A stretch of 64,000 nt of DNA, taken from the NCBI GenBank assembly GCA_020636435.1, contig JACJXX010000002.1, positions 2,480,001 through 2,544,000 on the forward strand, given 5' to 3'. The DNA comes from Lewinellaceae bacterium (GTDB lineage: Bacteria > Bacteroidota > Bacteroidia > Chitinophagales > Saprospiraceae). A program made the position numbers and the translations under genes. The notes under the pieces are model-generated. The model was not told where the DNA came from and did no database searches. It worked only from the letters and a program-made list of their open reading frames with translations. Positions 44,721 through 53,169 of the stretch are shown one piece after another; position 1 is the stretch's first letter; each line of letters opens with the position of its first letter.

Positions 44721-44771
44721 ATTTTTGCCTTTTTTCTTGCTTTTTAACACAGTTCATCTCACGCCGAAGTC

Positions 44772-45068
44772 CGGGTGAACCTTCGTTTTGGAAGCGGCAC
44801 CTTTTCCCCGGAAGTGCTCTATGGAAAGCGTCACCTCAGGTTTTGAGGCTCCGGCATTTCCTGCCCGTATTTTTGAGCACACCCCCTTAAAGCTAGCATA
44901 ATAGATGGATACAGGGCTACCTGTCTAACATTGGCCACACGGGTCGTTGTCCGTTGCCTGTTGTTCGTTGTTGCAACTTGCTGGCTGCCAAACGCATGGC
45001 TGCCCAACGCAACCGACAACCGACAACCGACAACTGGCCAACCTTAGAAGGGTAGCCTGGATACAGCC
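44772..45068. other. Non-coding stretch with simple repeats
   Basis: Nearly 300 bases between IS110 copy C and the esterase fragment. No gene seen. At 44945-45037 there are GTTGTCCGTTG / CAACCGACAAC simple repeats in opposite orientations that could pair. Confidence 0.5.
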
Positions 45069-45314
45069 CTATGCCATTTTCCAGTTGTTCCTGGGTATCA
45101 TGGAGAGGACAATGGGAGCAGCGCTTTTGGACTGAGTGTCAGCGGTGTATTTTCGCATATGCCAGCCGTAGGTATGCACTACCTCTGTTTTGCCGCTGGC
45201 CTCCAAAATAACCTCCCGGGTTTCCTCGCCTGTGCCTTTCAGCGGCCCCCGTGCCCGGCCGGTATCCATCGGCCCGCCGTCGTTGTGGAAAATGGTTGAC
45301 AGATTCAGTTTCAC
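45069..45314 (-). pseudogene. Fragment of a rhamnogalacturonan acetylesterase-like SGNH hydrolase
   Basis: 81 codons. IFHNDGGPMDTGRARGPLKG, GTGEETREVI, VVHTYGWHMRKY and APIVLSMIPRN match the middle of YesT/RGAE-type pectin acetylesterases, including the HNDGG block. The N-terminal GDSL nucleophile block and the C-terminal catalytic Asp-x-x-His are both missing, so this is an internal remnant, truncated on the left by unrelated sequence and on the right by the arr-like gene. Confidence 0.7.
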
Positions 45315-45320
45315 AAGATT

Positions 45321-45770
45321 TTATTCGTCATTTAGAGAATCAATACCTTGTTCTTTAAGTTTAGCTAATCCGTCTTTCATTGCCTTAACTTGTTCTGGGT
45401 TGTGCCCTTGCCAAATCGTTACTTCTCCGACAACTTTAAACGGATGTGTTGAACGATAAGATTTTGTTGGATTACCTGGGAATTTTCTGTCAGTTAAATC
45501 AGGGTCGTCCTCAATTTCTCCGGTGGGTTCCACTAAATATATTCTTTCACGTCCTTCCCCAATTGCGAGTTCAGCACCCCAGATAGCTGCATCTAATGTC
45601 GCTGTCAGGAAAATGTATTTTGCATTTTTTCCTTGTCCAAAGTTGGAGTTGAAACCAACTTTAATAAAATCTCCAACCTTGAGGTCAGCTTTTGTCCCGT
45701 GAAAATAAGTCTGAGAGAAAGGGCTTGGACTTTGTCCATTTGATTTGTTCTCGTCTTTGTTTTTTTCCAT
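45321..45770 (-). CDS. arr: Arr-type (rifampin) ADP-ribosyltransferase
   Basis: 149 residues, slightly longer than classical Arr at the N-terminus. The whole family pattern is present: TYFHGTKADLKVGDFI, YIFLTATLDAAIWGAELA, GEGRERIYLVEPTGEIEDD, DLTDRKFPGNPTKSYRS and VVGEVTIWQGH. Arr enzymes inactivate rifamycins by moving ADP-ribose from NAD to the drug; whether this one does so is inferred. Its DNA is visibly more A+T-rich than its neighbours and it abuts a truncated esterase gene, both signs of recent acquisition. A Lys/Asn/Ser-rich start (EKNKDENKSNGQS) is not part of the fold. Confidence 0.9.
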   Translation of the reverse strand: MEKNKDENKSNGQSPSPFSQTYFHGTKADLKVGDFIKVGFNSNFGQGKNAKYIFLTATLDAAIWGAELAIGEGRERIYLVEPTGEIEDDPDLTDRKFPGNPTKSYRSTHPFKVVGEVTIWQGHNPEQVKAMKDGLAKLKEQGIDSLNDE

Positions 45771-45831
45771 TGCCTAAACACTAGTGAAGAACGCTAAACA
45801 GATAGCTCAAATCTAAAGGGTTTTCTCAATA

Positions 45832-46005
45832 TTACCGCGCCCGTTTGATCCAAAATGGCGCCATCGTAAACCAAAGCAACGTCCCCACCGCCATGAGAAT
45901 TTTATTGGCAGGAGCAGAAATCACTCCTGCAAATACAAGGGTGGAGGGGAGGAGGGTCAAGAGGAGGCCGCTGATGGCAAGTATTCCGAGGATGGTTCTT
46001 TTCAT
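45832..46005 (-). CDS. 57-residue membrane protein
   Basis: Short frame starting MKRTILGILAIS, with two hydrophobic segments (ILGILAISGLLLTLLPSTLVF and KILMAVGTLLWFTMAPFW in essence) and a basic end (IKRAR). The ATG overlaps the permease stop by four bases (ATGA), the same coupling as between lutA, lutB and rhaB, which argues that it is real. It may be an accessory subunit of the permease; no family recognised. Confidence 0.6.
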   Translation of the reverse strand: MKRTILGILAISGLLLTLLPSTLVFAGVISAPANKILMAVGTLLWFTMAPFWIKRAR

Positions 46006-47411
46006 GACAGGTCAGGTTTTAACTGTTTGGACGGCTGGAGCAGATAACTCAGGCCTATGTACAGCACTACGGCTACGAACCACCCGGGCAGGCCCAGGAA
46101 GAAAATTTCCACGCCAAAGGAGAAATTGATAAAGAGGCAGGCCGCCAGGGTCAGTATCCAGGTGCCGGCTGCCGCCCAGTTGATCTTCTGCCCGGTTTTT
46201 TCCGCCAGGTCGCTTTGCAGCCCCAGCCGGGGCAACAGGTAGAAATCGATAAAGATGATGGCGCCCATGGGCATGAGCAGCAGGCCGTACAGCGCTACGA
46301 AATCCAGCAACCGCATGACCAATGCCGGGAAGCAGGCTGCGGTGGTGGTGACCAGGCCGACGATCAGGGTGACTTTCCAGGTTTTGGACCGGGGCATGAT
46401 GGCCTGCACCGCCAGCCCCGCCCGGTAGATGGTAGGGTTGGCGGTCGTCCAGCCGGCGACGATCACGCAAGCCGCCCCGGTGATGCCGGCGGCGTAATAG
46501 GCAATAGGGCCGGGGGCGAATTCCAGGCTGTTCTGGCTGTTTTGCAGAAAAACGGCATACAGGATGCCGGAAGCCAGCCAGGCAAAGTAATGGCCGACGT
46601 ACATGCCGCCGGCGGAGGTGAAGCCCGATTTCCAGCTTTTGGCGTACCGGAAAATGGAGAGGTCTGCCATCCCGATGTGCATGGCCATATTGCAGAACCA
46701 GGCAAAAAACAGGACGTGCCAGAAGGTGAATTTCGACTGACCCTCCAGGGGAATGCCGGTCCAGATTTTCGATTCGGCTACCGGCCAGAAATCTCCGATG
46801 CTTTTTACGCCCAGTTCGGGCAGCACGGCGATGGCGGCAGCCAGGAAGACGAGGATCATCCAGGGCGAAGCGATGTTGGCGAAGCGGGATACCTGTTCAT
46901 AACCCAGGGTAGCGATAAGCGTCGTCACCGTTCCGACCACCAGGACGATCACCACCCAGGACAGGTGGCTGGGCAGCCAGTCCGTCAGCTCCGCCATGGG
47001 AATATTGAAAGGAATGCCGACGGCCGTGGCGGAAACGGCGATCATCGACCCCGCCAGAAAACAGAACATCAGGGCGTTGACCAGATTGTAGACGACGGTG
47101 AGGTTCTTGCCGCAAATTTTTTCCAGTTTATAGTAAAGCGTGATGCGCTCTTTCACGGCAATGGGCGCACAGAGGAATGCCCAGCTCAGCACTGCCAGCA
47201 AGTTGCCAAAGAGCAGCCCAAAGACCAGGTCGCCCGCGCTCGCCCCGTGAGCAACAAATAAAGGGCCGATCACGAATTCAGTCCCGGCAGTATGCTCTCC
47301 GGCATACATGCCCAGGAAGCTGCGCCAGCTCTTGTGCCTGGAGGCCGGAACTGGCTCCTTTTCGAATTCCTGCACGCTTTCCAGGCGGGCGGTTAGTTTG
47401 TCCAGGATCAT
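46002..47411 (-). CDS. NCS1-type (cytosine/purine permease-like) transporter
   Basis: 469 residues from the ATG at 47411 (the frame extends further into a simple repeat). About twelve hydrophobic segments; FVIGPLFVAHGASAGDLVFG, GYEQVSRFANIASPW and AYYAAGITGAACVIVAGWTTANPTIYRAG are characteristic of NCS1/CodB-like transporters. Last main gene of the rhamnose/lactate operon, so it may import a sugar breakdown product or a linked nutrient; no classical RhaT-type rhamnose carrier is seen in the window. Confidence 0.8.
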   Translation of the reverse strand: MILDKLTARLESVQEFEKEPVPASRHKSWRSFLGMYAGEHTAGTEFVIGPLFVAHGASAGDLVFGLLFGNLLAVLSWAFLCAPIAVKERITLYYKLEKICGKNLTVVYNLVNALMFCFLAGSMIAVSATAVGIPFNIPMAELTDWLPSHLSWVVIVLVVGTVTTLIATLGYEQVSRFANIASPWMILVFLAAAIAVLPELGVKSIGDFWPVAESKIWTGIPLEGQSKFTFWHVLFFAWFCNMAMHIGMADLSIFRYAKSWKSGFTSAGGMYVGHYFAWLASGILYAVFLQNSQNSLEFAPGPIAYYAAGITGAACVIVAGWTTANPTIYRAGLAVQAIMPRSKTWKVTLIVGLVTTTAACFPALVMRLLDFVALYGLLLMPMGAIIFIDFYLLPRLGLQSDLAEKTGQKINWAAAGTWILTLAACLFINFSFGVEIFFLGLPGWFVAVVLYIGLSYLLQPSKQLKPDLS

Positions 47412-47439
47412 TGTATGTCGGTTTTTGTTCGTTTTGTAC

Positions 47440-47491
47440 TGAAACACTGCCACACTGAAACACTGCCACACTGCCACACTGAAACACAGTC
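47440..47491. repeat. Tandem ACTGAAACAC/ACTGCCACAC repeat
   Basis: Seven imperfect 9- to 10-mers between the permease and lutC genes, touching the lutC stop codon. Same style as the 39469-39592 array but different sequence. Confidence 0.75.
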
Positions 47492-48119
47492 ACCCTGCTT
47501 CCAAAACCACCGTCAAACTCCTTGCGCCCTGCGCCCCAATAACCAGCGACTGTTCGATATCCGCCGTCTTGGAAGGGCCGGCGATGAACAAGCCGAAGCC
47601 GGCGGCGCCTACCTGTATTCGCCCGTAAGCTTCGTGCATATTGTGTACGATGTCAGCTTCGTTCAACACGAGGATTAAATGCTGAGTGATGAAAGGCAGC
47701 ACCCGGTGGCCGCAGTCTTCTTCGGTAACCCATACGGCACCGTTTTCGGCAACCCCAAGCCGCCCTCTGATCACGGCCACGTCCACCGGTTCCAGTTTGC
47801 CGGGAGATTCTGCTTCATGCAGGGCGAAGTTGCTGTTAATGGCCGAAAGGGGAGAAGCAATCTTCTCCGCTTCGGGAAAGCGGTTTTTTACCGCAGTATT
47901 CAAATCCTTCAATCCGTTTTCCCGTATCACCTGGCCACCTCCGGCCTCCACCATTGTGGTGAAAATAGCAACCGGCGATGCCTTCCCATCTGTAAAAGAG
48001 GGGATTTCCGGCAGGGGCGCCCCGGCGGGTTTGTTCCGTTGGATGGCAGTGAGTATTTTGTTTTTGCTCATTTTATTAGGCTTAACAAGTTTTTTTTGTG
48101 GCGGCTCTGAGAAACTCAT
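47490..48119 (-). CDS. lutC: Lactate utilisation protein C
   Basis: 209 residues from 48119, or 193 from 48071. LutC is the third subunit of the LutABC L-lactate oxidising complex. Family marks: LSAINSNFALHEAES, VDVAVIRGRLGVAENGAVWV, HAYGRIQVGAAGFGLFIAGPSKTADIEQSLVIGAQG is split here as YGRIQVGAAGFG and GPSKTADIEQ. The 48119 start overlaps lutB by four bases, as elsewhere in the operon, and adds SFSEPPQKKLVKPNK, a copy of the LutB C-terminus made by a 44-bp duplication; the 48071 ATG opens the conserved part (SKNKILTAIQRN). Confidence 0.87.
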   Translation of the reverse strand: MSFSEPPQKKLVKPNKMSKNKILTAIQRNKPAGAPLPEIPSFTDGKASPVAIFTTMVEAGGGQVIRENGLKDLNTAVKNRFPEAEKIASPLSAINSNFALHEAESPGKLEPVDVAVIRGRLGVAENGAVWVTEEDCGHRVLPFITQHLILVLNEADIVHNMHEAYGRIQVGAAGFGLFIAGPSKTADIEQSLVIGAQGARSLTVVLEAG

Positions 48120-48160
48120 TTAGGCTTAACAAGTTTTCTTGGTGGCGGCTCTGAGAAACT
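48076..48160. repeat. 44-bp period tandem duplication at the lutB/lutC junction
   Basis: Two copies of a 41-base block (48076-48116 and 48120-48160) that differ at two positions, each with TTAGGCTTAACAAGTTTT and TGGCGGCTCTGAGAAACT. Removing one 44-base unit would put lutB and lutC in one frame. Confidence 0.85.
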
Positions 48161-49525
48161 TGTCAAGCCTTTTTGCTGGTACCATTCTTTAAAGCTTTGC
48201 TTGGGCGGTTCGGGCAATTCCCTGGCCTTTCCCCATTCGTTCAGGCGGTTGTACAGGAAAGGCCGGGGAAGCCACCGCATGGCCCAGCGCGCTGCTTTGC
48301 CGGCAATATTGTACCAGCCTGGCCGGGCCAGCACTCTTCCGGCCCACTTCATGCTTTGCTTCTTGGCGGGAGGCAGGTGGCCTTCTTCGGCGATGATCTG
48401 CCGCCACATATAGAGCTGCTCGTGAATGTTGATCTTCACCGGGCACACGTCGGAACAGGACCCGCAAAGGGTGGAGGCGAAGGGCAGGCCGCTGTATTTT
48501 TTCAGGTCGATCCCGGGCGTCAGGATGGAACCTATCGGGCCGGGCACGGTAGCGTCGTAGCTATGTCCTCCGCTGCGCCTGTAAATAGGGCAGGTGTTCA
48601 TACAGGCGCCGCAGCGAATACATTTCAGGGAGTTGCGGAAATCCGCTCTGCCCAGCTGAGCCGTCCTGCCGTTATCGACGATGACGATGTGCATCTCCCC
48701 GTCCGGCCGGGGCCGGTGATAGTGGGACGTGTAGATCGTTATGGGCTGTCCGGTGGCGCTGCGCGCCAGCAGGCGGGTAAAAATGCCGAGGTGCTCCGCC
48801 CTGGGAATGATCTTTTCTATCCCCATGCAATGGATTTGCACCGGAGCCAGGTGGACGCCCATATCGGCGTTGCCTTCGTTGGTGCAGACCACCACGCCGC
48901 CGGTTTCGGCAATGGCGAAATTGACGCCTGTGATGGCGGCCTGGGCAGCCAGGAACTTTTGCCGCAGGTGCTGGCGGGCGGCTTCCGTAAGGTATTGAGG
49001 GTCGGTGGCGCCCTTCTCCGTATGCAGCTTCTCGTGAAACAACTCGCCTACCTCCTCCTTTTTCAGGTGGATGGCGGGCATGACGATGTGGCTGGGCGGT
49101 TCTTCCCTCATCTGAATGATCCTTTCTCCCAGGTCGGTGTCCACCACTTCGATGCCGCGTTGGATGAGGTATTCATTCAGGCGGCATTCTTCGGTCAGCA
49201 TGGATTTGCTCTTGACCAAACGCTGTACCTGATGCTTTTCCAGGATGCCATGTACGATGCGGTTGTGCTCTTCGGCATCGGCGGCCCAGTGCACGTGGAC
49301 GCCGTTTTGCAGCGCCCTGTCCTCGAATTGCTCCAGATACTGATCGAGGTTGGACAGCACGTTGTCTTTTACCCGGGAAGCCAGTTCCCGCAACTGTTCC
49401 CATTCGGGGATGCCGTGGGAGGCTTTATCGCGTTTGGCGCGCACGAACCACAGCGCCTCGTCGTGCCAGTCGGTGCGGCTTTCATCGCGGATGAATTCGG
49501 CGGCCTTTTGTGCGTGCTCGTTCAT
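48116..49525 (-). CDS. lutB: Lactate utilisation protein B (iron-sulfur subunit)
   Basis: 469 residues. Two 4Fe-4S binding sites: CIRCGACMNTCPIYRRSGGH and CGSCSDVCPVKINIHEQL. GGVVVCTNEGNADM and GRADFRNSLKCIRC are typical. With LutA and LutC it oxidises L-lactate to pyruvate in the cytoplasm, feeding electrons to the respiratory chain. Overlaps lutA by four bases. The last residues SFSEPPPRKLVKPK come from the duplicated junction block, and its TGA stop arises from the frame shift made by that duplication. Confidence 0.95.
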   Translation of the reverse strand: MNEHAQKAAEFIRDESRTDWHDEALWFVRAKRDKASHGIPEWEQLRELASRVKDNVLSNLDQYLEQFEDRALQNGVHVHWAADAEEHNRIVHGILEKHQVQRLVKSKSMLTEECRLNEYLIQRGIEVVDTDLGERIIQMREEPPSHIVMPAIHLKKEEVGELFHEKLHTEKGATDPQYLTEAARQHLRQKFLAAQAAITGVNFAIAETGGVVVCTNEGNADMGVHLAPVQIHCMGIEKIIPRAEHLGIFTRLLARSATGQPITIYTSHYHRPRPDGEMHIVIVDNGRTAQLGRADFRNSLKCIRCGACMNTCPIYRRSGGHSYDATVPGPIGSILTPGIDLKKYSGLPFASTLCGSCSDVCPVKINIHEQLYMWRQIIAEEGHLPPAKKQSMKWAGRVLARPGWYNIAGKAARWAMRWLPRPFLYNRLNEWGKARELPEPPKQSFKEWYQQKGLTSFSEPPPRKLVKPK

Positions 49526-50262
49526 AGTTGCATTCCGTTTAAGATCTCTGCGATGTGTTTCACCTTTATCTTTTTCTTTTGCCTCCGGATGATGCCTTCC
49601 AGGTGCATCAGGCAGGACATGTCGCCGGCAGTGAGCACCTCCACGCCCTGGCGCTCGTGGTCGGCGATGCGGTCCTTGCCCATCTTGACGGAAATAGCCG
49701 GCTCATTGATGGCGAAGGTGCCGCCAAAGCCGCAGCATTCATCCGCGCGGCTCAGTTCTGCCAGTTCGATGCCTTCAACCATGCGGAGAAGGGTATGTAG
49801 CTTTGAGCTTTTTTCCAAAACGCGTTCCGAGCCCGAGCCCAGGCGCAAACCTCTGAGCCCGTGGCAACTTTGGTGCAGGCCTACCTTATGAGGAAAACGG
49901 GCATCCAAAGCCTCGACCTTCAATACCTCAAGGAGGAATTCGGCGAGGTCCAGGGTGTTTTTTCGCACCCTTTTTACTTCTTCGGTTTGCTCGATGATGT
50001 CGTAGTGTTTGCGCACGTGGTAGACGCAACTGCCGGACGGCGCGACTACATAGTCGAAAGCGTGAAATAGCTGAATGAAGTGTTGGTAAGTAGCCGTTGC
50101 ATCCTGTTCACAGCCCGTATTGGCCATGGGTTGCCCGCAACAGGTTTGGCCGATAGGGTATTCCACCCGGCAGCCCAGTTTTTCCAGCAACTCCAGGGTG
50201 GCGATGCCTACCTGGGGGTAGAACTGGTCGATGTAACAGGGTATGAACAAGCCTACTTTCAC
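49522..50262 (-). CDS. lutA: Lactate utilisation protein A (CCG-domain subunit)
   Basis: 246 residues. Two CCG (DUF224) modules: CYIDQFYPQVGIATLELL with PIGQTCCGQPMANTG, and GLHQSCHGLRGLRLG with SRADECCGFGGTFAI. These bind iron-sulfur or related redox clusters in LutA/GlpC/HdrB-like proteins. Overlaps rhaB by four bases (ATGA), so translation is coupled to the rhamnose genes and the lactate formed from rhamnose is probably its substrate. Confidence 0.94.
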   Translation of the reverse strand: MKVGLFIPCYIDQFYPQVGIATLELLEKLGCRVEYPIGQTCCGQPMANTGCEQDATATYQHFIQLFHAFDYVVAPSGSCVYHVRKHYDIIEQTEEVKRVRKNTLDLAEFLLEVLKVEALDARFPHKVGLHQSCHGLRGLRLGSGSERVLEKSSKLHTLLRMVEGIELAELSRADECCGFGGTFAINEPAISVKMGKDRIADHERQGVEVLTAGDMSCLMHLEGIIRRQKKKIKVKHIAEILNGMQL

Positions 50263-51638
50263 GGGCGGATAGCTTTTTGTTTTTGCAATGAGAAATTTTT
50301 TAGCAGAAAATCGGGGTCCACTGCCCGGTTGAGAACCGCCATAGCAGCGCCTAAGGCAGAGCCAAGCGGCGATTCTGTAGTGATCAGCTCATGTTCTTTC
50401 AAAGCGTTGGCCAGGAGCTGGATGAAAAGCTCGTTGTCGACAAAGCCTCCATCGATGTAGATTTTCCGGGCCTTGGTTTTTCCTTTGGCCAGGCGCAGTG
50501 TGGAAACCTGCAATTCGGCGAATTCTTTAATCAACTGATGGTAGGCTTCTTCATAAGAGGAAAACCGGCCAAGCGGGTTTTGGGCTGCAACCGCCTTTTC
50601 CATCCCCGGCCATTCGATGCTTTCCCAATGGAAAACCGGCTTTTGAAATCTTTCCAGTTTTTTCAGGATTTCAGTGCTGGGTTTGACGTGTTTGTGGCTG
50701 TCGTAGGGGCGCTGGAAATGATCGGCTAGTTTCTGCGACCAGAGTTTGTATTCGTTGCCGAGGAAGATGCGTGCGGCTCTCACCGGCAGGCCATCTACCC
50801 GAAGGTAGTTGAGGCAATCCCGCTGAAGGTCCTCTACGCTAAGGCTGTCCTGGCTGTAAGGGTTGAGCGTAATGCTCCAGGTGCCGGTGGAGATGAGCAA
50901 AAAAGGCTCTGTGTTGGCAATGATGTAGGGCAATAAGGCGGCGGAGCTGTCGTGGATACTCACTCCTACCTTTATTTTTTTTCCATCGATTTCGGTTTCT
51001 ACAGCCGAGGTAGTGGGCTGGATCGGCGGCAGCAGCCGGTCGATGTCTTCTTCATAAATCCATCGGTGGTAATCCTTTTCCTTGAAGTTCCACATTCCGG
51101 TATGGCAGCCTATGCTGGTGTATTCGCTGAAATGATTTCCGGTAAAAAGAAAAGTACAGTATTGAGGGAGGTGCAAGCTGCGGCGGATGCGGGAAAAAAT
51201 TTCCGGCCGGCGGTATTTGAGCCAGAACAACTGCAGCCCCGAGTTGAGCATGCCCATTGACGGCGAGGCCGTCTGGGCGGCCCATTCGCCGGCCGGGCCG
51301 TACCGCTGGAAAAAACCTTCCAGCAGATCTTCCGGAAAAGGCTTGAGGTAATTGTAAAGGGGCGCGACGGGCTTTCCCTCTTTATCCAGGTGGACAAAGG
51401 AAGCTCCATAGGTAGAAAAATTGAGGCGCCGGATGTCGAATTCAGGCTTGGCCAGCGCTTCCCGGAAGGTCGTTTTCATCCAGGCGGTTAATTGCTCCAG
51501 ATTTTCACAGGCAAAGCCGTCTTCATCTTCGGTTTCTTCAAAACGGGTATAGGAGCGGTGCACTTCCCTGAACTGTTCGTCAAAAAGGAAGAATTTTTTG
51601 TTCGTCTTGCCGATGTCGAAGATGGCGGTATGTGTCAT
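50259..51638 (-). CDS. rhaB: L-rhamnulokinase-type FGGY sugar kinase
   Basis: 459 residues. FGGY fold: TAIFDIGKTNKKFFLFDE (first phosphate loop), LLISTGTWSITLNPY (second phosphate motif) and KIYIDGGFVDNELFIQLLAN (adenosine region). It would phosphorylate L-rhamnulose at C1. Its place between the isomerase and lut genes supports rhamnulose rather than another ketose, but kinases of this group also accept fuculose. The 69-base gap before it holds AGGTTG simple repeats. Confidence 0.85.
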   Translation of the reverse strand: MTHTAIFDIGKTNKKFFLFDEQFREVHRSYTRFEETEDEDGFACENLEQLTAWMKTTFREALAKPEFDIRRLNFSTYGASFVHLDKEGKPVAPLYNYLKPFPEDLLEGFFQRYGPAGEWAAQTASPSMGMLNSGLQLFWLKYRRPEIFSRIRRSLHLPQYCTFLFTGNHFSEYTSIGCHTGMWNFKEKDYHRWIYEEDIDRLLPPIQPTTSAVETEIDGKKIKVGVSIHDSSAALLPYIIANTEPFLLISTGTWSITLNPYSQDSLSVEDLQRDCLNYLRVDGLPVRAARIFLGNEYKLWSQKLADHFQRPYDSHKHVKPSTEILKKLERFQKPVFHWESIEWPGMEKAVAAQNPLGRFSSYEEAYHQLIKEFAELQVSTLRLAKGKTKARKIYIDGGFVDNELFIQLLANALKEHELITTESPLGSALGAAMAVLNRAVDPDFLLKNFSLQKQKAIRP

Positions 51639-51707
51639 TGCGGGAGGTTAAGGTTGAGGTTGAGGTTGCCTGCCCTGTAGCGTCAGCGTACAGGGAGGTT
51701 AAGAAGG

Positions 51708-52991
51708 TCACAATCCGGTAGCCACCGTCCTTTTCCCTCTTTCCCGGACCAGCTTTTTCCGAACTTCCAGGCTTCGATATACAGCCAAAGGTTCCAGCGC
51801 CGCCCCGCTCTGCAACCGTGCCTCCCGAAGCAGTGGCCTTAAATCGGTTCGGAAGGCATCCTGCAAAATCTCCTGGGCACGGGTGACGTCATTGTCATTC
51901 TGAGCCGCTGCTAAAGCATTGCTGTCCACCAGCAGGGCCTGGGCGTATGCCAGGCGAATGGCCTCCAGGCTTTGGATGAGGTCCTCCAGCGGGTCTTTCA
52001 CATTGTGGCTGGCGTCGATCATCCAGGCGAGGGGCGGATTGCCGGCCGTATTGTTGTTCATGCCGTATACCAGCTCGTTGAAGATAAGAAAAAGCTGGTA
52101 AGGTTTGATGCTGCCCACCGTCAGGTCGTCGTCGCCATATTTGCTGTCGTTGAAATGGAAGCCGCCCAGTTTGCCTTTCATCATTAGGGTGGCGACGATC
52201 TGTTCGATATTGGTGTTGGGCAGATGATGGCCCAGGTCGACCAGCGTGTAGGCCTGGCCGCCGCACTCCGTCGCCAACAGGTAGGAAGTGCCCCAATCCT
52301 GGATGACGGTGCTGTAAAAATTAGGCTCGTAAGGTTTGTACTCGATGTACATTTTCCAGTCGCCGGGCAGGTGGCGGTAGATGGTTTTTAGGCTGTCCAT
52401 CGTGTGTTGAAGCGCCCGGCGCAGGTTGTTCTGGCCCGGGAAGGAAGCGCCGTCGGCCAGCCAGACCGTGATGCTTTTAGACCCCAGGGACTTGCCGGTT
52501 TCGATCACTTCCAGGTTGTGTTGAATGGCTTGTTCCCGGACGGCCGGATCAGCGTGGCAGAGCGAACCGAATTTGTAACTGTGTTCCTGCCCCGGTTGGT
52601 CCTGAAAAGTATTGGAGTTGACTGCATCGAAGGCGATGCCGCGAGCTGCCGCCAGTTCCTTTACGGCTTGCACATCCTTGGGAATATCCCAGGGGATGTG
52701 AAGGGAAACGGCTCCCGCAGAACCGGTAAGGGCATGGATGAGGCCGATATCGTTGATCTTTTGCTCCAGGCTGCCCGGTTCTCCACCCATGGAAAAGCGG
52801 CCGAAGCGCGTGCCTCCCGCTCCCAGCGCCCAACTTGGAATGGCGATTTGCAGGGTTTTCAGTTGTTCAACAACCTCATCAGCATTCCGGGCCTTTCTGC
52901 CGAGTTGTTGGCTGAGGAAAACAAAAGATTCCCGGTGGCTTTCCAGAAAGCGTTTATTGTGATCGGCGATCTGAGATGCTTCTATTTTCAT
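51708..52991 (-). CDS. rhaI: L-rhamnose isomerase (RhaI type)
   Basis: 427 residues from the ATG at 52991 (KIEASQIADHNKRFLESH); the open frame reaches back into the 118-bp repeat, but that extension also occurs downstream of pyrC and is not coding. TIM-barrel xylose-isomerase-like protein with metal ligands suggested in KMYIEYKPYEPNFYST, LVDLGHHLPNTNIEQI and GGFHFNDSKYGDDDLTVG. The family converts L-rhamnose to L-rhamnulose. Second gene of the operon. Confidence 0.9.
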   Translation of the reverse strand: MKIEASQIADHNKRFLESHRESFVFLSQQLGRKARNADEVVEQLKTLQIAIPSWALGAGGTRFGRFSMGGEPGSLEQKINDIGLIHALTGSAGAVSLHIPWDIPKDVQAVKELAAARGIAFDAVNSNTFQDQPGQEHSYKFGSLCHADPAVREQAIQHNLEVIETGKSLGSKSITVWLADGASFPGQNNLRRALQHTMDSLKTIYRHLPGDWKMYIEYKPYEPNFYSTVIQDWGTSYLLATECGGQAYTLVDLGHHLPNTNIEQIVATLMMKGKLGGFHFNDSKYGDDDLTVGSIKPYQLFLIFNELVYGMNNNTAGNPPLAWMIDASHNVKDPLEDLIQSLEAIRLAYAQALLVDSNALAAAQNDNDVTRAQEILQDAFRTDLRPLLREARLQSGAALEPLAVYRSLEVRKKLVRERGKRTVATGL

Positions 52992-53020
52992 TACCCTGTC
53001 GATTTTAAGTTGGGGGTTGT

Positions 53021-53138
53021 GCAAAAAGGCCTGCTCCAAAAAACAGCCCCCAATTTTGTTTTATTGCCGGCCGCGTTGTCGGGGTGCAATTTTCCATTGC
53101 GCTCGGACTTTTGGCGGAGGGCAGAATTTAATTCCGGG
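53021..53138 (+). repeat. 118-bp dispersed repeat, copy 1
   Basis: Runs from GCAAAAAGGCCTGCTCC to TTTAATTCCGGG. Copy 2 (62466-62583) has equal length and only six differences. It lies between rhaE and rhaI. The terminator-like hairpin that is perfect in copy 2 is weakened here by substitutions. Confidence 0.9.
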
Positions 53139-53169
53139 CATCCATAGCCTTATGCTGAATAGTTACTCT

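Larger units (their letters stand above)
43467..44771 (+). mobile_element. IS110-family element, copy C (tandem with B)
   Basis: 14-mer at 43467-43480 and 44758-44771. Left flank is the CAT end of copy B rather than the GAG of the REP-like site, so the pair formed by insertion of one copy at the end of another, or by integration of a dimer. Confidence 0.9.

Noticed and set aside
52992..53039. Longer N-terminus for the rhamnose isomerase
   Set aside because: The extra codons lie in the 118-bp repeat, which gives the same MEQAFLHNP start next to pyrC, where no isomerase follows.
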